64,000 bases of DNA from Chloroflexota bacterium (GTDB taxonomy: Bacteria; Chloroflexota; UBA6077; FW602-bin22; JACPRP01), in assembly GCA_023480885.1 (NCBI GenBank), contig JAMCWX010000050.1:1-64000 (forward strand), written 5' to 3'. Shown piece after piece: positions 15,780-23,039 of this stretch. Position 1 is the stretch's first letter; each line of letters begins with the position of its first letter. The notes beneath the pieces were generated by a model that was given only the letters and a program-made list of their open reading frames with translations, was not told the origin of the DNA and made no database searches. The position numbers and the translations under genes were made by a program.

Positions 15780-17429
15780 TTGTCCGAAGTAAGCAAGCCT
15801 GCGAAACTGTCTGTAACCTTGGCGCTGGTCGTTCTTTCGAGCCTGTCACTCGCAGGTTGCACGACTTCCCTTCCAGTGGCCAAGCCCACCGCGTCTGTTT
15901 CCAAACCCACGACATCGTCTCTCTATGGAGGCACGCTCACCATTCGGCTGCCTTCGTACGCTGCCGTCATCTCGCCTGTCTCGACCGATCCGTCAGCCCA
16001 GTTAGTCAGCCGCCTGCTGTTCTCAGGGCTGACCAGGCTCAACGCACATTTGTTGCCCGTCCCAGATCTGGCCGAGTCCTGGGAGATATCGCCGGACGAG
16101 ACGACCTGGACTTTTAGTCTTCGCAAGGACCTCAAGTGGCACGACGGCGTTCCTCTCACTAGCGACGACGTGGTCTTCACATACCAGACGCTGATGCGGC
16201 TCGAACCAACCAGCGCGGCCGAGTTCGACATCCAACAAAACGTCAGCCGCGTCGAGAAGGTCGATGCCTCGACCGTGAAGATCGTGCTTCGGCGCCGTTT
16301 CGCCCCCCTTGCCGCCGATACATCCGTCCCGATACTCCCAGAGCATCTCGCGCGCAACATCCCTGACGCGCAGCTTCGCAAGACTTCGATCACTGTGGGC
16401 ACAGGCCCCTTCAAGTTGCAGGAACAACGCGACGGGCAGGCGATTGTGCTCGAGGCAAATCCCAACTATCATCACGGACGACCCTATATCGACAAGGTAG
16501 CTTTCCTGGTGGCCGGTAGTGACGAAGCAACGACGAAAGCGTTGAAAGATGGACGACTGATGCTGGCTCAGATGGATGGCTCCGATATCGGAGACTTAAC
16601 GAACGATTCGCGGATCGACTTGAACGATTTCTCGGAGCAGGGCTTCTTCTTCGTCGGCTTCAACCTACGCAAAGGCAGGATTTTCGAGGATAGGAACCTC
16701 AGGCTGGCCTGGACCTACGGAATTGACAAGGAAGCTTTGGTGAAGACAGTCACGAAGGGCCAGGGGATACCGCTCTGGAGCGATGTCCCTCCCGTCTCCT
16801 GGGCATACGATCCCACCGTGCCCAAAACCAACAGAGACGTGGCGAAAGCCAAGCAATTGCTCGGCGATTCCGGGTGGAAGGACGCCGATGGGGACGGCAT
16901 CCTGGAAAAGGCCGGCAAGAAGCTCAGCGTCGAGTTGCTGGTGCGCGACGACGCTGCGGACAGAATCCAGGCCGCGCAAGTGATGTCGCAGCAACTGAGA
17001 GGGATCGGCATGGACGTCAAGGTCGTTCAGGCAGACTTCAGCAGCGTGCTCGCGGCCAAACGTAAGCCGCCCTTCGACTTCGACGCGATCTTGATGGGCT
17101 GGACTTTGGGCGGCGATCCCGACGACTACTCACTGTTTCACTCCAGCCAGATTCCGACCGAGGATAAACCGAACCGACTGAATTTCGTGGGGTTCAAGAA
17201 CGAGGACTTCGACCAACTGACAAGTGAGGCGCGGAAGACGCTCGACGTGAAGAAGCGGAAAGACCTGTATCGGGGCACACAAAGGTTACTGGCGCAAGAA
17301 GTGCCGTATCACTTTCTGTGGGCAAACAAAATCACCATTGCACGCAGCAAACGGCTGCAGGGTCCAATCGAACTCACGTCGCCTGCGTACCTTTGGAACG
17401 TGGAAAAGTGGTACATCAGCCGTCCCTGA
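15780..17429 (+). CDS. peptide/oligosaccharide-type (SBP_bac_5) solute-binding lipoprotein
   Basis: This is a 549-aa family 5 solute-binding protein (DppA/OppA-like). The signal peptide ends LSLAGC, followed by a Ser/Thr/Pro-rich linker. The mature domain shows GGTLTIRLPS, LAESWEISPDETTWTFSLRK, LKWHDGVPLTSDDVVFTYQ, GTGPFKLQEQRDGQAIVLE, and GDPDDYSLFHSSQIP. It starts at TTG 15780, six nt after GGAGG. No permease or ATPase genes follow; instead a second family 5 binder occurs at 18160. The ligand (peptide, sugar, nickel or other) is not decidable. Confidence 0.9.
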   Translation: MSEVSKPAKLSVTLALVVLSSLSLAGCTTSLPVAKPTASVSKPTTSSLYGGTLTIRLPSYAAVISPVSTDPSAQLVSRLLFSGLTRLNAHLLPVPDLAESWEISPDETTWTFSLRKDLKWHDGVPLTSDDVVFTYQTLMRLEPTSAAEFDIQQNVSRVEKVDASTVKIVLRRRFAPLAADTSVPILPEHLARNIPDAQLRKTSITVGTGPFKLQEQRDGQAIVLEANPNYHHGRPYIDKVAFLVAGSDEATTKALKDGRLMLAQMDGSDIGDLTNDSRIDLNDFSEQGFFFVGFNLRKGRIFEDRNLRLAWTYGIDKEALVKTVTKGQGIPLWSDVPPVSWAYDPTVPKTNRDVAKAKQLLGDSGWKDADGDGILEKAGKKLSVELLVRDDAADRIQAAQVMSQQLRGIGMDVKVVQADFSSVLAAKRKPPFDFDAILMGWTLGGDPDDYSLFHSSQIPTEDKPNRLNFVGFKNEDFDQLTSEARKTLDVKKRKDLYRGTQRLLAQEVPYHFLWANKITIARSKRLQGPIELTSPAYLWNVEKWYISRP

Positions 17430-17434
17430 TATCC

Positions 17435-17734
17435 CTAGGTCCTGGTGAGCAAGTGCTTGAACAGGCGTTTCGCTATGTCGCCCACTTCTTGCTCGATGCA
17501 GTCACGGTAAGTGGAATAGATCGCCTTACGCAGCAGCTTGAGCTTCACCGCGCCTTCCGGCCCGGACACCTCAACTGATTTAGCGTAATCCTCCTCCATC
17601 CGCACCAATCCTTCGAGGCGAAGCAGGAAAAATAGCTGCCATCCGGTGTAGGCACCTTTGTCCAGGAACGACCTTGTATCAGCGCTTATTCGATTATCGG
17701 GAACCTCCGTGTTCTGATAATCTGCTGGGTCCAT
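17435..17734 (-). CDS. hypothetical helical protein
   Basis: This is a 99-aa soluble protein with mostly amphipathic helices (TRSFLDKGAYTGWQLFFLLR, KLKLLRKAIYSTYRDCIEQE). An ATG with GGGGAG about 9 nt upstream and a normal residue composition support it as a gene. It ends 5 bp from the convergent binding-protein gene. I do not recognise a family. Confidence 0.6.
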   Translation of the reverse strand: MDPADYQNTEVPDNRISADTRSFLDKGAYTGWQLFFLLRLEGLVRMEEDYAKSVEVSGPEGAVKLKLLRKAIYSTYRDCIEQEVGDIAKRLFKHLLTRT

Positions 17735-17955
17735 TTGCCGTCTCCCCGAAAACGCCGAATTATATGCCCGGCGCCCTTCACCTCCTATATTCTATAATAC
17801 TGCTATCGGCCAGTCCCCACAATAGTACTTTACGGCAATTTGAGACGAGTTTATCTAGTTCGGTCATTTGGCGACTATGCCTACGCGCACCCTACACTTT
17901 GCGAGTGTAGCCGCAGGCTTTAACGACTAATGCAAAATTAAGGGTCGAGGGCAAT

Positions 17956-17989
17956 AGTCCCCTCTCCCTCGCGGAAGGGAGAGGGGACT
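17956..17989. repeat. REP-like perfect hairpin
   Basis: AGTCCCCTCTCCCT (17956-17969) is repeated inverted as AGGGAGAGGGGACT (17976-17989) around a 6-nt loop (CGCGGA). CCCTCTCCCT-type hairpins of this sort are scattered in intergenic regions of many bacteria. Only one copy is visible in the window. Confidence 0.6.
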
Positions 17990-18087
17990 TGCACCGTCGG
18001 CTTGCTTCGTCCCTCCCCAGTTGCCTTACTGAGTGTGCAATGCGCATTACACATTTTAGCCTGCGCCAGGATGCTTCCGCCCGTGCC

Positions 18088-18116
18088 ATGACAGACTGAC
18101 CAAAGGATGCTACAAT
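18088..18116 (+). promoter_or_regulatory. extended -10 promoter for the 18160 binding-protein gene
   Basis: ATGACA (18088-18093) and TACAAT (18111-18116) are 17 bp apart, with TGC directly before the -10 giving an extended -10. The start codon is 44 nt downstream. Confidence 0.6.
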
Positions 18117-18159
18117 TGACCCTGGCAAGACTCAACAATCGAGAAAGGTTCCCGCGCCG

Positions 18160-19788
18160 ATGTCCCTTTCTAAGCCAAAGCTAAGGGTTGTCCTGCTCCT
18201 CCTGGCGTCGATCTTTGCATGGTCCCTGCTCGCCGGCTGCCAGATCGACGTAAAGCCAAAGGATCAGGCCGGCCAGGTGGGAATACAGCGCCAGGCCCAG
18301 GGCAAGCTCAGGCTTTCCAGTTCCAATCCACTAACGCTGGACCCCAGCCTCGTAGGAGACATCGTATCCTACCAGTATATCTCCCAGATATTCAGCGGCC
18401 TGGTCACGCTGAACGATAAGTTGGAGATAGTGCCAGACATCGCCAGCAGTTGGGACGTCAGCCCAGATGGGAAAACCTATACCTTCCATTTGCGCAAAGG
18501 GGTCAGGTTTCACAACGGGACCGAGGTGACAGCGGACGCCTTCAAATACAGTATCGAGCGCGCAACCGATCCGAAGACTAAATCCAACGTCGCTCAACTC
18601 TATCTCGCCGACATCGTGGGGGCGATGGACAAGCTTTCGGGCAAGGCGAAGGAGGTAAGCGGCGTGCAGGTCAAGGGCCCGTACACGCTGGAGATTCAAA
18701 TCGACGCGCCCAAGAGCTATTTCCTCGCCAAGCTCACCTATCCCACTTCATACGCGCTGGACAAGAACAGCATCGAAGGGGACAAGAACTGGACCAAGCA
18801 TCCCAACGGGACCGGGCCATTCAAGTTCAAGAGTTTCCAGCCCGACAAGAGTCTGGTGCTCGAACGCAACGACTCCTACTACGGTTCGAAGGCAGGGGTG
18901 GCGGAGGTCCAGTTCTACCTGGGTGGGGGCTCGCCTGTGACAATGTACGAGCGCGACGAGCTCGACGCCGCCGAGGTTAGCCTGGCGGACATCGACAGGG
19001 TGCAGGACAAGACTAGCCCACTGCACAAGGAACTGGTCGTCACACCGGAGCTAAGCCTGAGCTACATCGGATTCAACACTACGATGAAGCCTTTCGACGA
19101 TCCCAAGGTACGGCAGGCGTTTGCTTACGCCACAGACAAGGACAAGCTGGCCAACATCCTTTTCAGGAAGACACGCATCAAGGCCAAAGGCATACTTCCA
19201 CCCGACATGCCTGGCTACGACCAGAACATCTCGGGGCTCCCATTCGATCCCAAGAAGGCGAAAGAGCTCATCGCCCAATCGACCTACGGCAGCGTTGGGA
19301 ACCTGCCAGAGATAACGCTGACAGTAGCGGCAGGTGGGGGGTCGCTGGCCCAGAGTTTCGCCGAGATGTACAAAAGAAACCTGGGCGTCGAGATCAACGT
19401 GCAGCAGGTGGATGAGGTATTCCACGAGGAACTGGAGGCTAGCAAGTACCAGATGTTCTACACCGGCTGGATAGCCGACTATCCCGACCCGCAGGACTTC
19501 CTGGACGTCATCTTCCACGGCCACAGCAACGGCAATTACACCGCTTTCAGCGACCGCGAGGTGGATAGGCTGTTAGAGGCGGCGCGAACCGAACCCGATA
19601 CCGCCAAGAGAATGGCCCTTTACCAGCAGGCTGAGCGCAGCGTCGTCCAGCTCGCGCCCGTAATTCCGATGTTCCACGACGTGGATTACGTGCTGGTCAA
19701 GCCGTATGTCAAAGGCATTACCATGTCGCCGCTGGGCATCATGTGGTTGAAGGACGTGCAGTTGCGGAAGCAAGGGGACAGCAACTAG
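18160..19788 (+). CDS. second SBP_bac_5 solute-binding lipoprotein
   Basis: This is a 542-aa family 5 solute-binding lipoprotein (signal ending SLLAGC). The mature part carries GKLRLSSSNPLTLDP, VPDIASSWDVSPDGKTYTFH, LRKGVRFHNGTEVTADAFKY, NGTGPFKFKSF, and GWIADYPDPQDFLDVIFHG, strongly DppA/OppA-like. It has its own promoter and ends two bases from the convergent rimM gene. Like the gene at 15780 it has no transporter partners. The two are clearly different sequences, so they are not a recent tandem duplication. The ligand is unknown. Confidence 0.9.
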   Translation: MSLSKPKLRVVLLLLASIFAWSLLAGCQIDVKPKDQAGQVGIQRQAQGKLRLSSSNPLTLDPSLVGDIVSYQYISQIFSGLVTLNDKLEIVPDIASSWDVSPDGKTYTFHLRKGVRFHNGTEVTADAFKYSIERATDPKTKSNVAQLYLADIVGAMDKLSGKAKEVSGVQVKGPYTLEIQIDAPKSYFLAKLTYPTSYALDKNSIEGDKNWTKHPNGTGPFKFKSFQPDKSLVLERNDSYYGSKAGVAEVQFYLGGGSPVTMYERDELDAAEVSLADIDRVQDKTSPLHKELVVTPELSLSYIGFNTTMKPFDDPKVRQAFAYATDKDKLANILFRKTRIKAKGILPPDMPGYDQNISGLPFDPKKAKELIAQSTYGSVGNLPEITLTVAAGGGSLAQSFAEMYKRNLGVEINVQQVDEVFHEELEASKYQMFYTGWIADYPDPQDFLDVIFHGHSNGNYTAFSDREVDRLLEAARTEPDTAKRMALYQQAERSVVQLAPVIPMFHDVDYVLVKPYVKGITMSPLGIMWLKDVQLRKQGDSN

Positions 19789-19790
19789 TC

Positions 19791-20339
19791 TCAGACCATC
19801 CCGAGCATCAACTCCACCACCATCCGCCCCTTTTCCAGGTCGATTTCCTTGATCACCTGCTCGATGGCGGGGAGGAGTACCTCCTTGTCATCTTTCTGCA
19901 CGACGTAGACGTCGTTGGCACCGGTGCGGAGAATCTCGGTAAGCTTGCCGAGCAACACGCCTTCGGTAGTCCAGACGTCGAGCCCGATGATCTGGTGCCA
20001 GTAATACTGCCCTTCCGAAAGCGGCACAGCCTCCTCGACAGGCACGTGAATAGACCTGCCGCGCAGCTTCATAGCCTCGTCGGCGGAGTCGATGCCCTGC
20101 AGCTTCAGCAGGGCTGTCCCCTTGACGAGGCGGCTATGCTCCACCTGATACAGTCGAAGCTCTTCGCCGACGAACACAGTTTTCAGCTTTGCGAAGCGAT
20201 CGGGGAAATCGGTAAGGACCTGGACTCTCAACTCACCCTTGACGCCACGAGGTCCGAGGACGCGGCCAATGACGAGGTGAGAGGTGGCGCTTAAAGGAAG
20301 AGCCGAAGAATCCTTCGGCTCGTCAACTTCGCTGTTCAT
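19791..20339 (-). CDS. rimM: ribosome maturation factor RimM
   Basis: This 182-aa factor assists 30S head assembly and binds S19. It shows the N-terminal beta-barrel start VIGRVLGPRGVKGELRVQVL, the linker LQGIDSADEAMKLRGRSIHV, and the PRC-barrel YYWHQIIGLDVW ... LLGKLTEILRTGANDVYVV with the C-terminal LLPAIEQVIKEIDLE. A polar N-terminal extension of about 20 residues precedes the barrel. It is third in rpsP-khpA-rimM; trmD, which usually follows, is not here. Confidence 0.95.
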   Translation of the reverse strand: MNSEVDEPKDSSALPLSATSHLVIGRVLGPRGVKGELRVQVLTDFPDRFAKLKTVFVGEELRLYQVEHSRLVKGTALLKLQGIDSADEAMKLRGRSIHVPVEEAVPLSEGQYYWHQIIGLDVWTTEGVLLGKLTEILRTGANDVYVVQKDDKEVLLPAIEQVIKEIDLEKGRMVVELMLGMV

Positions 20340-20345
20340 AAACGG

Positions 20346-20573
20346 TCAAGCTATTTCCAGAATGACTCGCCTGCCCTCTCTCGCAGCGGCAATCTTAAGC
20401 AGAGTGCGCATCGCTTTGGCCACACGACCTTGCTTGCCAATCACCTTGCCCATGTCATCAGGCGCTACCCGCAGCTCCAAGATCACCGACTGCTCGCCTT
20501 CGATCTGCCTTATGTGCACGTCATTTGGAGAATCGACGAGAGATTTGGCAATATACTCAATAAGGTCCTTCAT
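20346..20573 (-). CDS. khpA: KH-domain RNA-binding protein
   Basis: This is a 75-aa single KH-domain protein of the KhpA/YlqC family: MKDLIEYIAKSLVDSPNDV, then the KH signature DDMGKVIGKQGRVAKAMRTLLK (GKQG as the GxxG RNA-binding loop). It lies 3 bp after rpsP and 6 bp before rimM, the standard position for this family. It is thought to bind RNA with KhpB in other bacteria. Confidence 0.95.
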   Translation of the reverse strand: MKDLIEYIAKSLVDSPNDVHIRQIEGEQSVILELRVAPDDMGKVIGKQGRVAKAMRTLLKIAAAREGRRVILEIA

Positions 20574-20576
20574 ACG

Positions 20577-20894
20577 CTACTCCTCAGACTCTTCGGGCTT
20601 CTCCTCGGTCTTCTTGTAAACCTTCGCGTAAGCTTCGAGCTGAGGCAACTTCTCGGCCAGGCTGGCTTTTTTCAACAGCTTAACGACAGCTTCCGTAGGC
20701 TGGGCGCCGTGCTCGATCCAGTAACGGACCCTGTCCTCGTCAACTTTGATAGTAGCGGGCTCCGTCAGCGGGTTGTAGTGACCGATGGTCTCCACAACTG
20801 CACCGCCGCGAGGAGCGCGCGAGTCGGCCACCACCACGCGATAGGACGGCCGCTTCGTAGCCCCCATCCGCCGGAGCCTTATCTTTACTGGCAT
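20577..20894 (-). CDS. rpsP: 30S ribosomal protein S16
   Basis: This 105-aa small-subunit protein begins [20 protein letters not shown] and continues [20 protein letters not shown] and [19 protein letters not shown], an unambiguous S16. A Glu/Lys-rich tail (about 20 residues) extends beyond the core. The ATG is preceded by GGGAGG. It is the first gene of the rpsP-khpA-rimM cluster. Confidence 0.97.
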   Translation of the reverse strand: MPVKIRLRRMGATKRPSYRVVVADSRAPRGGAVVETIGHYNPLTEPATIKVDEDRVRYWIEHGAQPTEAVVKLLKKASLAEKLPQLEAYAKVYKKTEEKPEESEE

Positions 20895-21065
20895 GCTCTC
20901 TGTACCTCCCGATTTATGGACAATCAGACAAGCTCACAATCACGTTAACAAACCTGAATATACCACGTTGGCCTGCTGTGCGTCAACCGCGAGGAACACG
21001 CCGCCTGGCGCCAGTTGCATCAGGCGGCCTTGCAGGGAGGGCACGAGCCACACAGGTCAAGACTT

Positions 21066-21293
21066 TCAGCTCGCCTGTTGCCTCTTGAGATAGACACCGC
21101 GGTGCAGCGGGCAGAAGTCGACCTTCTTGATTGCTCCAGAGGGCTCGGACACCTCGACGCGTGTTAGCCATCCTTTAATCTCACCTTTATCGACATCTTC
21201 TACTCGCGCATGTCTACCGCATTTCGAACTATCGCATACATAAGCGCAGAACCACTCATCTCGAGTTTCATCGTAAACGTGACGGATGGTCAT
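21066..21293 (-). CDS. small Cys/His-containing protein of unknown function
   Basis: This is a 75-aa acidic protein with FCAYVCDSSKCGRHARVEDV and VDFCPLHRGVYL, a spacing of cysteines and histidines that could bind one zinc. It starts about 40 bp downstream of the PAS-kinase stop on the same strand and may be co-transcribed with it. An ATG with GGAGATC upstream is present. I do not recognise a family. Confidence 0.6.
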   Translation of the reverse strand: MTIRHVYDETRDEWFCAYVCDSSKCGRHARVEDVDKGEIKGWLTRVEVSEPSGAIKKVDFCPLHRGVYLKRQQAS

Positions 21294-21333
21294 AGTCGAT
21301 CTCCTGAATCACGGGCGCAGGCCCATCTTCGAG

Positions 21334-22983
21334 TTACGAACTGGCAGATTCAACTCGCAACGGAAGGCTGAAGTGAAAAGCGCTCCCCTTGCCCTCCTCG
21401 CTCTCAAACCACATCCTGCCACCATGTCGCGAGACAAGCTCCTTCGATATGTACAGGCCCACGCCCATTCCACCGTAGTCAAATGGCGTGCCTGTGTGGG
21501 CACGGTAGAAGTGTTCGAATATGTGAGCTTGTTTATCTTTAGGGATACCCACGCCACTGTCCCTCACTGATACGACTGCCTCGTGGTCCACCACGGCTAT
21601 CTCCACGTCTATGTCACCGCCCTTAGGCGAGTACTTGATCGCGTTGTCGAGCAAGTTGACGAGTACCTGCTGCAGGCGATCCTGGTCTCCCTGGACGACA
21701 ACTGGCTCTGCTCTCACCACTCGGATAAGATGCCTGGTCGTGATCAGCGCCATCCGTTCTACGACCTCTTGAACAAGCTTCGGGAGGTCGATCCTCTCCA
21801 TCGTCAACTCCAGGTAGCCCAGGTGAAGCCGCGAGATATCCAGCAAGTCTTTGACAATCCGATCGATCCGGTCGGCCCCCCTATCGACGGCGTCGAGCAT
21901 CTTGCGCCAGGCCGGCGGCATCTCCTCAGCCGTCCGCAACATCGCCTCAGCGTAGCCTTTCACGATGGCCACTGGCGTCTTCAGTTCGTGAGCGGCAACG
22001 GAGATAAACTCGTCCTTGAGCTTGTCCAACTCCCTGATGCGCGTAACATCGCTCATCGCCTCCACGGCACCGATAATATTGCCCTCGCGGTCGCGAACAG
22101 GTGCCGCGCTGATCAACAAATAGATGTCGCGCCGGGTACGCAAGCTTCGTGCAACCTCTTCGTAACCAGTGACAATCTCGCCGCGTAGCACCCGCGACAG
22201 CGCAAGTTCTTTCCCTGCAATAGGTCGACCGTCGAGATGCCGCAAATTAAGCGTACCCAGGTAGTCGATAAGCGAGCGTAGGGCCTCCTCTTTTTTCGTT
22301 AAGCCGATTAGCCTCAGACCTGCCTCGTTCACATCGATGATGCGCCCCTCTTTGTCGCAAAGAAATACGCTGTCGGCAATGCTCTTGATCGTAGTCTCCA
22401 GTTGGCTGGCCCGCCGTCGTGCAAGGTCTGCCTGCCTCTTGGCTCGATCACTGGCCGCCGTGAGCTGTCTGTTCGTTTTCCGCAGTTGCTCGAGCAGCCG
22501 ATGGCGCTCGGTAATATCGTGCCAGACGGCAACCGCCCCTGACACTCTGCCATGAGTCACCAGTGGCGACGCCGAGGCGAGGACTACTAGATCGCTGACA
22601 TGGGCGTTCGTGAAGACTAAGGGCTCGCCAATGACAATCTCGCCACGTAGCGCCCTGGTTGAGGGCAACTCATCCGCACCGACGGGCTTTCCATCGAGAT
22701 GGCGAATAGATAGCTTCTGGATGAGCGTCTCTCGATCCACACCCGCGGGATCGAATCCACAGGCTGCAACCGCAGCCGGATTGGCCTCCACCGGGACGTC
22801 GTCGGCATCGTAAATGACTACAGGAGCAGGAAGGGTCGCAAATGTAGCGCCCAGCTCGTCCACTTTTCGCTTCAGCTCTTGGTGCGTCCGCTCGCGCTGA
22901 GCTTCGGACGCTTCCAACTCGGCGACGCGCTGGCGTATCTCCATCAATTCATTTGTCAGTTGTTCTTTCGTTCTATTTCTCAT
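21334..22983 (-). CDS. tandem-PAS sensor histidine kinase
   Basis: This is a 549-aa cytoplasmic kinase. Residues 1-50 form a coiled coil. PAS-1 lies at about 50-155 and PAS-2 at about 200-320; each contains a nearly identical RHLDGKP/RHLDGRP loop followed by a LRGEIV segment, suggesting internal duplication. A second coiled coil lies between them. The HisKA helix has SVAAHELKTPV, and the ATPase has VNLLDNAIKYSP, DSGVGIPKDKQAHIFEHFYR and GMGVGLYISKELVSRHGG. No membrane segment and no response regulator are present. The same RHLDG-type loop is not obvious in the other two kinases of the window. Confidence 0.92.
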   Translation of the reverse strand: MRNRTKEQLTNELMEIRQRVAELEASEAQRERTHQELKRKVDELGATFATLPAPVVIYDADDVPVEANPAAVAACGFDPAGVDRETLIQKLSIRHLDGKPVGADELPSTRALRGEIVIGEPLVFTNAHVSDLVVLASASPLVTHGRVSGAVAVWHDITERHRLLEQLRKTNRQLTAASDRAKRQADLARRRASQLETTIKSIADSVFLCDKEGRIIDVNEAGLRLIGLTKKEEALRSLIDYLGTLNLRHLDGRPIAGKELALSRVLRGEIVTGYEEVARSLRTRRDIYLLISAAPVRDREGNIIGAVEAMSDVTRIRELDKLKDEFISVAAHELKTPVAIVKGYAEAMLRTAEEMPPAWRKMLDAVDRGADRIDRIVKDLLDISRLHLGYLELTMERIDLPKLVQEVVERMALITTRHLIRVVRAEPVVVQGDQDRLQQVLVNLLDNAIKYSPKGGDIDVEIAVVDHEAVVSVRDSGVGIPKDKQAHIFEHFYRAHTGTPFDYGGMGVGLYISKELVSRHGGRMWFESEEGKGSAFHFSLPLRVESASS

Positions 22984-23039
22984 AGTTCATTTGGAAGGCA
23001 ATGCCAGTAGCAACAACGTGCAAGGATAGTGCCATACTT

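Larger units (their letters stand above)
17735..18159. other. 425-bp intergenic region
   Basis: I see no supportable gene here. It contains an AT-rich stretch near 17760-17880, a perfect 14-bp hairpin at 17956-17989, and the promoter of the next gene at 18088-18116. Short open frames on the minus strand cross the hairpin and have no ribosome-binding sequence. Confidence 0.6.

Noticed and set aside
17892-18138. Minus-strand frames across the 14-bp hairpin
   Set aside because: They are created by the repeat and neighbouring low-complexity sequence and have no supporting signals.
20893-21093. 66-codon frame upstream of rpsP on the + strand
   Set aside because: It runs across the rpsP leader region without a ribosome-binding sequence and has no protein-like features.
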